Assembly (NCBI GenBank): GCA_015179025.1
Contig: WHUX01000339.1
Span: 1 to 41,492, forward strand
DNA length: 41,492 bases
DNA from: Terfezia claveryi
Taxonomy: Eukaryota; Ascomycota; Pezizomycetes; Pezizales; Pezizaceae
Direction of reading: 5' to 3'
The position numbers were made by a program, and so were the translations under genes. Position 1 is the first letter of the stretch, and every line of letters starts with the position of its first letter. A model generated the notes under the pieces. It did no database searches. It had not been told where the DNA came from and worked only from the letters and a program-made list of their open reading frames with translations. Below, piece by piece: positions 31,662-40,742 of the stretch.

Positions 31662-32264
31662 ATGTCTGATTTCGTTGTCTGTCCGCAACCAAATGCAGCT
31701 GGTTATGTGATACGATCGTCAAGTTACTTTTCTTCTTTGGTACCTTTCTGTGCTGATGGTGTGGTGGCTGATGATCTTTATGATCTCCGTTCGACTGACG
31801 GTTCTGTTGGCTCGGTGGCTCACAAGGCTGGTGAGGCTGGATGTCAGGATCCTGATGTTTCTTATGGTCCTGGTTTTTCTTCGTCTACTGGTCTAGAATC
31901 TAGTTCTAGTTCTTCCGGCAAGAGTGTCACGTTTTCTGATTGGTGTGTTGAGGTAGACGTTGGGGGCACAGAGGTATTGGTAGAGATGTCTGGGCCTAAG
32001 GAAGGTTCTGATGGAGGTAATTCTTTTCTGGAGGAAATGGCTGCAGTGGAGGCAGCGAGATTTGAGCTTTGGGATTGTGACGCTTGGTTGTTTAGACCAA
32101 TTATTCCTGGGACCTGGGGGGCCGGTTTTTCAATGGTGTACTGGATTTACAGGTACAGATGTAATGGCGATTGCCAGGAGTACAAGATGAGTTGTTGATC
32201 TTATTGGGAAAAGTGTTGTAAACGAGAGTGGGATTGTTTAATATGGGATACCACTGCCCGTTAG
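31662..32264 (+). pseudogene. Antisense gene of family B, divergent from gag (one TGA inside)
   Basis: Plus-strand frame of 200 codons, ATG at 31662, 1 bp from the gag ATG on the other strand. It is open to TGA 32196-32198, then continues to TAG 32262-32264. B1 has CGA (Arg) at that TGA, so the longer product is likely ancestral. Sequence character: a Ser/Gly/Asp-rich first half with a Ser run (near residue 75-85), the segment GKSVTFSDWCVEV, an acidic middle, and a Cys/Trp-rich end (CNGDC, KMSC, SYWEKCC, REWDC). GKxVTFxD and the Trp/Cys end recur in element C's antisense gene. No known domain recognised. The frame is also open upstream to 31518 (hydrophobic, antisense to gag), which may be chance. 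Function unknown; conservation between two families argues that it was translated. Confidence 0.62.
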
Positions 32265-32493
32265 AGCTCTGCTTAACTTACTTCTAAGTCTTTTGTTGAT
32301 GTACTGCAGTTGAGAGTCTGATATCTCGTTTGTTGGATTTTTTTGTTGGCTAGCTAGTTGAATAACGATATCGATTTTATATGTGCACTTGAGTGTCGAA
32401 TTGTATACACTTGCGTGAGTGTAATAAAGGTATCCGAAGGTTGATCAGGCCTTGGATTTAAGAGTAAAGATTAGGTAAGTAAGTTAAAAAAAA
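32265..32493 (-). other. B2 leader next to the 5' LTR, with conserved TGATCA motif
   Basis: On the minus strand the LTR is followed by a T-run and AAC. The motif AAGGCCTGATCAACCTT (32437-32453 in complement) lies 40 nt from the LTR, as in B1 and C. No sense frame seen. Confidence 0.6.
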
Positions 32494-33173
32494 TGTAATG
32501 AATAGTACTAGACAGTATTCATTCGGTACCATTTATACAATCTATATCCGTAGGCACGGACGTTTGTGTATTTCGGTTCTGCTGAGGTGAGACCTCAGAA
32601 CGGTAGGGAGATTACTATGTAGGACGTTCCCAAAGGGAACAGTAATTAACTGGTGTAATCTATCTTATATGATTTGTACTATCTAAGCTATATGATCTTA
32701 ATCTGATCGGAATATAGGCTTGTTTGCTCTAAAGGCTTGCTTGGTTTGCTTCTTGTCTTTCTGTGGATTCCAGAGGGAATCCAGTGGCCTATTTATACTC
32801 CTCTGAGATCTGATGACTAAGGAAATAAATACAATAAAGGGTGGCATACCAGAAGGTGGTGCGCTGTACAAAAGGGGTCATGTGGCCATAGTAATGAGTC
32901 ACATGCCATAAACGATGCTCATGTGGCCATAGTAATGAGTCACACGCCTTAAACAGAGGTCACGCGGCCATAATGAGGGTGTCTTCATATGGCAAGTGCC
33001 ATGGAACTTCCCATGGCAGATTCCGCGTGCTATGGACGCTTATAAAGCAATAGGAGGTGGTAGAAGGCTAGTCCTTCAACCGAGAGCTTAGTTACATAAA
33101 CATAGTAGTAATATAGGAAATACAAAAGTATATAATCAATTATATAAGCAATGAGATAACGTTCTCCATTACA
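32494..33173 (-). repeat. 5' LTR of B2
   Basis: 680 bp, same ends as 24844-25523; TATA box at 32790-32797 (minus strand); three units of the roughly 41-bp repeat. Confidence 0.96.
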
Positions 33174-33941
33174 GTATTGTTTTTGACTGTGATACTCTTT
33201 TTATGTCAACGCACTTTTAAGATTAGGCTAGGAATAAAGGAATCAGGTTGGAACTGTCCACCGCATATCATCCATGTATAGACGGACAATCAGAAATTGT
33301 GAACAAAGAAATTCTACAAGTAGCAAGAGCCTGTAAAATCGAAGGATTTGATTGGCTACAGAAACTACCAGAGATATAGTTGAAACTTAACTCTAGGTAT
33401 AATGCTGCTAGACAGAATAGTCCCTTTTCCACACTATTTGGTTTTAATGCATATCTTGGTGTATCGATACTTCCATACTCCATTAATGCATATGTACCCG
33501 CGAATGAATGTCATGAGGTAATATCTAAAAATCTATATGACAGGAAAAAGACTCAAGCAACTCAAGTGAACAAACGACTACCCAATACAGCCAAATTCTC
33601 AGTCGTACAACAAGTTATGCTTTCTTCAGAAAATATCAATCTATCAAATGTCTTACCCAAATTCAAATGAAAATGGCTAGACCCATTTACTATTATTTCT
33701 AGTAATCGAAAATGTAATAACTATAGCCTAGACCTATCCAGTCAACCTAACCTCCACCTCATATATAATACTTTTCATATCAGGAAACTCAAACCTTACT
33801 ATAAAAACAATCCTACTGAGTTCCCTCACAGACAATCTCAGGAAGCAGGACCAATTCAAGATGATCGTTATGAAGTTGAAAAGGTATTAGAATTCAGAAC
33901 ATCTCCTCGAACTGGAGAAAGACAATATAAGGTCAGATGGC
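33174..33941 (+). pseudogene. B1 integrase C-terminal part and start of chromodomain
   Basis: Continues from 24843: core D segment (FDCDTLFMST), the E motif region (YHPCIDGQSEIVNKE), the shared TAG near 33377, then NSRYNAARQNSPF and the C-terminal integrase domain. The chromodomain begins (DRYEVEKVLEFRT) and breaks at KVRW at 33941, where A4's LTR starts. A one-base shift lies near 33215 and further stops near 33668. Alignment with B2 is otherwise unbroken. Confidence 0.9.
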
Positions 33942-34273
33942 TGTAATAAAGGCTCCGGAGATAAGGCAACTAAGGGGTACGCCGGGGTGAGGACAGGAAC
34001 GAGGTAAGACACATGTAGGAGCGCTATGTGTGTGATCAGGGGAAAGGCTAGGGGCTAGGAAAGGGCAGGGCTAGAGTAACACATATATAGGAACGCTACG
34101 TGTGTGACTGGGAAAGGCTGGGACGGGGGCAAGGGCAAGAGGCAAGAGACACGCGGAAGCGGTTGCCGCGTATGTCGGAAGGAGACAGCTGTGGCTGCAG
34201 AGCTGTTTTACGAGACAAGGAGGTGCACAAGGGAGTTGCACGAGCGCTGGGAGAAGCAAGGTCCTGTATTGGG
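33942..34273 (-). repeat. A4 3' LTR, downstream part
   Basis: In plus orientation it begins TGTAATAAAGGC and aligns with the complement of A1's LTR end, including two copies of the CTACGT-type hairpin. It breaks at CTGTATTGGG, which continues at 38812 after the duplicated TTAGG. Confidence 0.88.
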
Positions 34274-34302
34274 TGTAACGAGGCTTGGGGGACGTGGCGA
34301 AG

Positions 34303-34778
34303 TGTCACAACCGTGTTCTTAGTCTTGATTTGACACTCGAACAGGCTTATTCGGGTGTCGTCGATGGGTGTTTGTTATCTTAGCTTCCGAGTTAGGAATC
34401 TCGGGAAGCTTATTCCTTCCACGGCCTTGGCCTGGAATCATGTATATATATCTTCGTCCCTCCGCCCTCTTGTTGGATCCCCATCCAACGTCTTGTATAT
34501 CCAATACAGGGCCTTGCTTCTCTCCACGTTGGTGCATCTCCCTTGTGCACCTCCTTGCCTTGCCTCGCCTTGTCTCTGCAGCCCAGCTGCCTCCCTTGAC
34601 ACACGCGGCAACTGCTTCCGCGTGTCTCGTGTCCCTTACCCTCTGCCTCTCTTGCCTCTTGCCCTTGCCCCCATCCCAGCCTTCCTCTATCATACACGTA
34701 GCGTTCCTACGTATACGATCTCCTTGTCCACTGCCTAGGCGTACCCCTTGGTCGCCACGTCCCCTGAGCCTCGTTACA
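34303..34778 (+). repeat. 5' LTR of A2
   Basis: 476 bp, TGTCACAACCGTG...CTCGTTACA; TATATATA near 34443-34450; one hairpin at 34689-34719 with a 13-bp imperfect stem around a 5-nt loop. Same length as the inverted LTR at 38331-38806. Confidence 0.94.
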
Positions 34779-34814
34779 CTACGTTGGATCTTCTCGACCA
34801 ACTGGTACGCTGTC

Positions 34815-35996
34815 ATGTCCAGAACCTCTCCACCCGCTGTCAGGTTTCAAACCTGGAGGAACTCCCCTATACCTTCAGGACCAAACGAATTGAATGCCTA
34901 TCGTCGAGAGATCATCGACATCTTCGAGGCCATGGATGCCATCGGGGCCGAACTCGGCAATAGCTTGGCCGTGGCTGAACGAAAACTAAGATCCGCCGAT
35001 GAAGAAATCACAGTACTCCAAAACGACCTTGACAATGCCACCATCGCTCTGGCCAACGAGCGAACCACAATCCAGACCCTCAACCGCGCTATGGCCGCTA
35101 TGTCGGCAACCCCACCCTCCGCAGCAACCGCCAAAATCGAAAGTATTCCAACCCCCCCCAAATTCAATGGGGATAGGGCTCGCCTCCGAGCTTGGAAGAA
35201 CTCGGTAAACCTCAAACTCAATAGGGACTCAGCCAGATTCCCATCCAAGCAACACCGATTGGCTTATGTCTTTGTCCTGCTGGAGGGTAAGGCAGTAGAT
35301 CAAATCCAGCCATATATCCTCGAAACTGGGATTAAGCTGGACGGCATCCCGGCACTCTTCGCTATTCTAGACAGGGCTTTTGGGGACCCTGATGCCGTGG
35401 GCACGGCTAGCCGAGCCCTCCGAGCCCTGAAACAACGTAATTCGGATCTGTCCACATATGTGGCAGAGTTCTCCAGGCTGGCATCAGAAGTATTGTGGAA
35501 TGACCAGTCAAAGCTCGAGTAGTTCCAGGAGGGACTGAATGACGAACTTCAACAGGCCATGGTCACCCTCCCAGAGACCAAGAGTCTCGATGAATTAATC
35601 GACCAGGCATCCAGGGTGGAACAACGGATGGCTAGGTTGAGACATCGCCTTACCTTCCGCCCTGCCACCCACTCACCTCAGCAACCTCAGCAACACCAAC
35701 AACAGCAACCGACCCCCAAGCCTGCCCAAGTCCCGGCCTCGGCCAACAAACCCGCGCACCCCTCTCTCGTGGCAGGTGGTGCCGCACCTATAGACCTATC
35801 AGCAGGTAGGCCACCGTTAACCTAGGAGGAGAGAGATCACCGCCGAATGAACGGGCTATGTATAGCATGCGGGAAAGGGGACCATTTTATCGCGGCATGT
35901 CCCCTCCACAAAAACCGCTCGATGGCCGCTCATGCCATCTCCGAGTCACGGATCGAGGAAGTTGAAGAGTCGGGAAAAGGGGAGTCCCTTGCCTAG
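34815..35996 (+). pseudogene. A2 gag (two stops), best-preserved family A gag
   Basis: ATG at 34815 (MSRTSPPAVRFQTW), 36 nt after the LTR. Predicted coiled coil near residues 45-100 (AERKLRSADEEI ... LANERTTIQTLNRA), then the capsid domain (PTPPKFNGDRARLRAW ... LLEGKAVDQIQPYILE ... FGDPDAVGTASRALRALKQRNSDL). A Gln/Pro-rich linker is followed by an intact CCHC knuckle at 35859-35900 (CIACGKGDHFIAAC), ending at TAG 35994-35996. Only two internal stops, TAG at 35520-35522 and 35823-35825, both at positions where A1 or sequence context indicates Gln (CAG to TAG). Gag would assemble particles and bind RNA. It overlaps pol through the frameshift site at 35972. Confidence 0.92.
35972..35978 (+). promoter_or_regulatory. 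Probable -1 ribosomal frameshift heptamer, A2
   Basis: TC G GGA AAA GGG in phase with gag, 15 nt before the gag stop; the -1 frame is then open through protease. Same heptamer in A1 and A3. Confidence 0.68.
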
Positions 35997-38330
35997 TTAC
36001 TGACACTAGCAAGGGACCTGCTCAGGGTCATTTATCTTTGTCTGCGTTTTCTTTGCCCGCACCTATGTCTGTTGATGAATCTCGCTTGTTTGGCGAGCAT
36101 TTTGTAGTACCAATAACTGTTAAATTCAATTGTAAAACAGTGGTAACATTAGCTCTCATAGATTGTGGTGTTTCGGGAATTGCATTCATTGATCAGACCT
36201 TCGTCAGTAAAAATTCCATACCAACCTACAGGTTAAAGACTCCCCGTCTTCTCGATGTCATTGATGGCCGCCCCATCTCTTCTGGGGCTATTACCGACCT
36301 CGCATGTCTGCCCAGTGCCATTGGAGACCATTCGGAGGACCTCCCAATGTTCGTGACAAAGCTCAAATACCCGATTGTACTCGGAATCCCATGGCTGAGA
36401 ATGCATGATGTATCAGTCAGCTTCGGCTCTTATACCCTGCAGTTCAACAGCCAGTATTGCAAAAAGCACTGCGGGAATCCGAGGGCTACCGTTACTGGGC
36501 TGTGTGCCTTGCCACCCCCGATAATGCACCCGATCCAGGTGGCACACCCGTCCGCACACATTGATGCCAATTCCCCTGTTCCCCCTGTCCCCCTCGTGCC
36601 CCCTGTCCCTCCCGCGTCTCCTGGCTCTCCTGGTCCCCTAAAGTCCCTCAACATTAGCTTTATCGGGGCAGGAGCTTTCGCTTACCTCACCAGGAGGCAC
36701 AAGCTGAAGGCTCATGCTCTGTCCATACATGAGGTAAATCTGGAGATTGGTAAGACCCGGTCGAAGGAGGAGTGGAAGTCCATGGTCCCAGACGAATACC
36801 ACGAATTCATCGACCTGTTCTCAGAAAAGGCTGCAAAAAAACTCGCACCCCACCAGCCATATGACCACACGATTCCACTGATAGAGGGTAAAACCGCTCC
36901 CTATGGGCCCCTCTACGGAATGTCACGGTTGGAGCTGGAAGCTTTGAAGAAATACTTGGAGGAAAACCTCAACAAGAGCTTCATTCGCCACAGCTCCTCA
37001 CCAGTGGGTGCCCCAGTGCTTTTCATGAAGAAATCGGATGGCTCTCTCCAGTTGTGTGTCGATTACCAGGGCCTAAACGAGATAACGGTCAAAAAGAGGT
37101 ACCCCCTACCCCTAATCTAGGAGACATTAGCCAGGCTTTCCAAGGCAAAATGTTTCACCAAATTGGACTTGAGAGGGGCGTACAACCTGGTACGGATCGC
37201 TGAGGGGGAGGAGTGGAAAACTGCCTTCCGGACACGTTACGGCCACTTCGAATACAATGTCATGCCCTTCGGCTTGACTAATGCCCTGGCCTCTTTCCAA
37301 CACTTTATTAACGACACTCTGCGAGACTTCCTGGACGTGTTCTGCACGGCTTACCTCGACGATATCTTGATCTATTCAGATACTCTGGCAGAGCACAAAA
37401 TCCATGTCAGGCAAGTCTTGGAGAAGCTGGAGCAGGCTGGGCTGTACCTTAAGCCTGAAAAATGCGAATTCCACGTCCAAGAGGTGAAGTACCTGGGCTT
37501 GATCATAACCACGGAAGGTATTAGGATGGACCCCGCCAAAGTTGCTGCAATCCAAGAGTGGGAAACCCCAGCCAATTTGAAGGATGTGCAGGCCTTCCTA
37601 GGATTTGCCAACTTCCACCGCCGATTTATCCTGGGATACTCAAGAATCGCGGCACCCCTGACGGCCTTGACAAAAACGAAGGTAGAAGCTGGCTCACACC
37701 TAACAAAAAGGGCCTTCCACTGGAATCCAGAAGCCCAATCCGCCTTCCAGAACCTCAAGGAAGCCTTCTGTTTAGCCCCCCTGCCCCATTTTGACCCTGA
37801 TAGCGAGTGCATCATGGAAATGGACGCCTCCGACTATGTCTCCGCCGGAATCCTGTCCCAGTGTGTTGATGGAGTCCTCCACCTAGTGGCCTATTTCTCC
37901 AAAAAGCACTCCCCGGCGGAGTGTAATTACAAAATCTATAATAAGGAGTTAATGGCCATTGTGTGAGCATTCGAGGAATGGAGACCACACCTGGAATCGG
38001 CAAAGGGGGTTATCGAGGTCCTCTCTGACCATAAGAACCTAGAGTACTTCACAACCACCAAATTGCTAAATCGCCGACAGGCTAGGTGGTCGGAATTCCT
38101 CTCTCGGTTTAACTTCAAAATAAGGTATCGGCCGGGAAAGGCTGGGGGTAAGCCGGATGCACTGACCAGGAGATCAGGAGATCTCCCTAAAGGGGGGGAT
38201 GAAAGGCTGAAGTACCAGAATCAGGTGGTACTGAAACCCGAAAATCTCGACCTGGCGGCCAATACCCTTGCGGAAGCTGAAGCTGAGGCTGAGGCTGATA
38301 TGGAAGCTGAGGCTGACCTCCGACAACTAG
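35978..38330 (+). pseudogene. A2 pol: protease, RT, RNase H; two stops, cut before integrase
   Basis: Single frame, -1 to gag. Protease: [13 protein letters not shown], catalytic D at 36161-36163, with Cys in the usual Ser/Thr place; later [18 protein letters not shown] Pro-rich spacer precedes the [25 protein letters not shown] near 36957, [11 protein letters not shown] near 37160, PFGLTNA near 37266, catalytic YLDD at 37352-37363. RNase H: EMDASDY near 37820, [11 protein letters not shown] near 37935, SDHKNLEY near 38025. Then a spacer with an Ala/Glu repeat (AEAEAEAEA) ends at 38330, where an inverted LTR begins. Stops: TAG 37118-37120 and TGA near 37964. The latter reads through into [11 protein letters not shown], so it is a point mutation (Arg to stop). 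RT active-site residues are intact. Confidence 0.93.
38186..38206 (+). promoter_or_regulatory. Candidate central polypurine tract, A2
   Basis: CTAAAGGGGGGGATGAAAGG inside the pol frame, between RNase H and the missing integrase. It nearly repeats the 3' polypurine tract of A4 (CCTAAAGGGGGGATAG). It could prime plus-strand cDNA a second time. Confidence 0.5.
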
Positions 38331-38806
38331 TGTAACAAGGCTCGGGGGACGTGGCGACCAAGGGGTACGCCTAGGCAGTAGACAAGGAGATCGCACACGT
38401 AGGAACACTACGTATGTGATAGGGGAAGGCTGGGATGGGGGCAAGGGCAAGAGGCAAGAGAGGCAGAGGGCAAGGGTCACGAGACATGCAGAAGCAGTTG
38501 CCACGTGTGTCAAGGGAGGCAGCTGGGCTGCAGAGACAAGGCGAGGCAAGGCAAGGAGGTGCACAAGGGAGATGTACCAATGTGGAGAGAAGCAAGGCCC
38601 TGTATTGGATATACAAGACGTTGGATGGGGATCCAACAAGAGGGCGGAGGGACGAAGATATATATACATGATTCCAGGCCAAGGCCGTGGAAGGAATAAG
38701 CTTCCCGAGATTCCTATCTCGGAAGCTAAGATAACAAGCACCCATCGACGACACCCGAACAAGCCTGTTCGAGTGTCAAATCAAGTCTAAGAACACGGTT
38801 GGGACA
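38331..38806 (-). repeat. Complete minus-oriented family A LTR, inverted relative to A2
   Basis: 476 bp; in plus orientation TGTAACAAGG...CACGGTTGGGACA. Nearly the exact complement of A2's 5' LTR, with the hairpin at 38390-38420. It joins A2 pol directly at 38330. Confidence 0.93.
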
Positions 38807-39101
38807 TTAGGTATACAAGACGTTGGATAGGGATCCAATGACAGTACGAGGGACAGGGTCTATATATACATAATTCTGTCAGGGCAATGGGGTAAATAAG
38901 CTTCCCAAGATCCCTATCTCGGAAGCCAAGCAAGGTAATGATAACAATAACCCTTTACCTGCGTCACAGGTGATGCCGAGGGCAGCAATAACGGTAACTC
39001 ATCACCTGCAATCGCAGGTGATGACAAAGACAACAATGGAAATGACCCATCACCTGTGATCGCAGGTAATGGCGAGGGCAACTGAGTACACAGTTATGAC
39101 A
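38807..39101 (-). repeat. A4 3' LTR, upstream part, with palindromic repeats
   Basis: Starts (element direction) TGTCATAACTG at 39101, directly after the polypurine tract. It runs to the insertion point at 38812, where TATACAAGACGTTGG continues the LTR broken at 34273. It contains three palindromic units at 38955-38975, 39000-39023 and 39048-39071. Confidence 0.85.
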
Positions 39102-39245
39102 CTATCCCCCCTTTAGGCTGGAGCTCTAGCGACAGAGGCCTGGGCACAGCAACCGGCAAAATCAACATAGGAAACAACAACAAGTGCAAGAACGAGAACC
39201 CCAAACTCCAAACAACAAAGACTCATCACCTGCGTGGCAGGTGAC
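38955..39245. repeat. Four dispersed ~22-bp palindromes CATCACCTGC..GCAGGTGATG
   Basis: Units at 38955-38975, 39000-39023, 39048-39071 and 39224-39245. Each is a near-perfect inverted repeat of CATCACCTG, with spacing of roughly 45 bp between the first three. Three lie in A4's U3, the fourth in the adjoining 3' UTR. Not seen in the A1 or A2 LTRs. Confidence 0.75.
39102..39117 (-). promoter_or_regulatory. 3' polypurine tract of A4
   Basis: On the minus strand CCTAAAGGGGGGATAG abuts the LTR start TGTCATAAC. It is the primer site for plus-strand synthesis. Confidence 0.75.
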
Positions 39246-39329
39246 AACAACAACAGCAAGAACAAGGACAAGAACCCCAACTCAGACATGGGGAGATCAC
39301 TTAATCGGACGGGGCTTCCTCGAGTATCG
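39118..39329 (-). other. A4 3' UTR between integrase and polypurine tract
   Basis: A/C-rich on the plus strand (AACAACAACAAG-type runs), with one CATCACCTGC palindrome at 39224-39245. No reading frame supported. Confidence 0.6.
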
Positions 39330-40739
39330 CTAATGGAACAGGGAGACTAGATCCTGAGCATTTTCCAAGTCCTCAACGGGTTGCCAGGTAGCCTCCTCTT
39401 CCCCTACCCATTGAAACTTGTACTGCAGATGCCCATACCTCTTTCGCAAGTCCAGTACTTCTTCCACCTCCCATTCCTCTTCACCTTCGATAACCACTGG
39501 AGGAGGTAGTGGGTGTTTCTGCCCTGTGAGGGGATCGTCAGCCGCTGGCTTAATTTCCGATATGTGTACAACCGGGTGGCGTTTGATGTCCTTAGGAAAC
39601 CTAAATCGATAGGCATGAGTGCCCACAGCGGCCACCACCTCGAATGGACCCAGGAACTTATGGTCGAGCTTGCGAGATGGCCATTCCGTCCGGAAGTGCC
39701 TGCTGGAGAGCCACACCTTATCTCCTGGCTGATACTTGGGGGCTGGCAATAGTGATCTGTTGGCATACTCCGCTTGCCTAGCTTGAGCATATACCAGTTC
39801 GGCTCTTAGGGTGGAGTGCAACTCAGCAATCTCTGTGGCAAACTCCTTAGCTGCGGTATTCTCCCTAGTCTTGTGCAGAGGTGCTAGGGAGTCTACGAAA
39901 CGAGGGTGCCAGCCATAATTGGCCAGGAACGGGGAGGTTTTTAGAGACTCCGAGAAATAGTTGTTAGTGGCGAACTCACAGGTTGCCAGCAGCGAAACCC
40001 AGTTGTTTTGCTGGTAATTGATGTATGCTCTCAGGTACTGCTCCATGATTGCATTTATTCGCTCGGACTGACCATCTGTTTGGGGGTGATACGCCATGGA
40101 GAGGTGTACGTTGATTCCCAGAAGCTCGCAGAATACCTTCCAGAAGTCCAAGACAAATTGGGGGCCGCGGTCCGAGATGACTGACTTGGGGAGACCATGG
40201 TAGCGGAATACATGGTTGAGGTAGAGGCCGGCGAGGTCCCGGGCAGAACAGGTATCATGGCAAGGTATAACATGCCTCATTTTGGTCAATCGGTCTACTA
40301 CCATAAGAATAGCATTAAACCCCGAATCCTCTGGCAACTCAGTCATAAAGTCTATAGTTATGTGTTGCCAAGGCTGGTCTGGGATCTCCAGGGGCTTCAG
40401 AGTCCCATAAGGAGCATGACGGGTAGGCTTAGTACGCTTGCAAACATGGCAGTTCTGTATGTACCTCTCCACCTCCTTCCGTTGGTCAATCCACGTATCT
40501 TGCCTAGCTAGCAACTCTAATGTTTTAGCTACCCCAGGATGACCCACAGCTAGGGTATCATAGTGTTCCTTGATCAGCTGCATCCATAGCTCCCCTTTAG
40601 GTATATAGAGCCGATCTAGGTGGTATAGGAGGCCGTCCTGAGTAGTGCACTCGTCTAGGGAAATCTTGGTGTGACGGCGCTGTCCAGACTCCACTGTGGT
40701 GATTATATCCTTAACTAGGTCGTCCTCTGCATATGCCCA
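39330..40739 (-). CDS. A4 integrase with chromodomain, uninterrupted
   Basis: Minus-strand frame open from the TGA at 40740-40742 to 39330. N-terminal zinc region: HYDTLAVGH, then NCHVCK (HHCC). Core triad: D in ITIDFMTELP, D in VISDRGPQF, E in HPQTDGQSERINA. Then the gypsy C-terminal integrase fold (KVWLSSRHFRTEWPSRKLDHKFLGPF) and a short chromodomain (EWEVEEVLDLRKRYGHLQYKFQWVG ... ATWQPVEDL) ending VSLFH. This would be the C-terminal part of the Gag-Pol polyprotein, released by protease; it has no start of its own. It is the only uninterrupted A integrase here; A1 and A2 lack it. The upstream stop and a shift in RT make the copy defective. Confidence 0.93.
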   Translation of the reverse strand, partial: WAYAEDDLVKDIITTVESGQRRHTKISLDECTTQDGLLYHLDRLYIPKGELWMQLIKEHYDTLAVGHPGVAKTLELLARQDTWIDQRKEVERYIQNCHVCKRTKPTRHAPYGTLKPLEIPDQPWQHITIDFMTELPEDSGFNAILMVVDRLTKMRHVIPCHDTCSARDLAGLYLNHVFRYHGLPKSVISDRGPQFVLDFWKVFCELLGINVHLSMAYHPQTDGQSERINAIMEQYLRAYINYQQNNWVSLLATCEFATNNYFSESLKTSPFLANYGWHPRFVDSLAPLHKTRENTAAKEFATEIAELHSTLRAELVYAQARQAEYANRSLLPAPKYQPGDKVWLSSRHFRTEWPSRKLDHKFLGPFEVVAAVGTHAYRFRFPKDIKRHPVVHISEIKPAADDPLTGQKHPLPPPVVIEGEEEWEVEEVLDLRKRYGHLQYKFQWVGEEEATWQPVEDLENAQDLVSLFH

Positions 40740-40742
40740 TCA

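Larger units (their letters stand above)
24844..33173 (-). mobile_element. Full-length Ty3/gypsy element B2 (family B), target duplication GTATT
   Basis: 8330 bp on the minus strand: 5' LTR 32494-33173, leader with the antisense gene, gag, pol, 3' LTR 24844-25523. Perfect 5-bp direct repeats GTATT flank it (24839-24843 and 33174-33178). It sits inside the integrase of B1, an older copy of its own family. It cannot be autonomous: gag has a stop and a deletion of about 650 bp, and pol has a stop and shifts. The two 680-bp LTRs differ by roughly 15-20 substitutions by eye, mostly transitions, with no length difference. Confidence 0.96.
2847..33941 (+). mobile_element. Ty3/gypsy element B1 (family B), old, with four nested insertions
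   Basis: Plus-strand family B chromovirus: 5' LTR, leader with an antisense gene relic, gag, then pol in one frame. It is interrupted by a solo B LTR at 6210-6921, A1 at 10751-24816 and B2 at 24844-33173, and is cut off at 33941 by A4. Joining 10750 to 24817 and 24843 to 33174 restores a continuous integrase reading frame that matches B2, which proves these pieces are one element. Its 3' end and 3' LTR must lie beyond the window. Decay is almost entirely by base substitution creating stops; pol keeps one frame from 6927 to 10745. Confidence 0.9.
34274..38806. mobile_element. Rearranged family A insertion with inverted LTRs (contains A2), duplication TTGGG/TTAGG
   Basis: The insert is bounded by TTGGG (34269-34273) and TTAGG (38807-38811), a 5-bp duplication with one transition. 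Left edge: 29 bp matching the last bases of a minus-oriented LTR (34274-34302). Middle: a plus-oriented LTR, gag and pol to RNase H (34303-38330). Right edge: a complete minus-oriented LTR (38331-38806). So a single insertion footprint encloses LTRs in opposite directions. It lacks integrase and a second same-direction LTR. It could stem from a self-integrated cDNA, or from a second insertion plus deletion. Confidence 0.75.

Noticed and set aside
33942..34302. Independent solo LTR of family A to the right of B1
   Set aside because: Its missing half is found at 38807-39101 next to A4's polypurine tract, so it is the distal half of A4's split 3' LTR.
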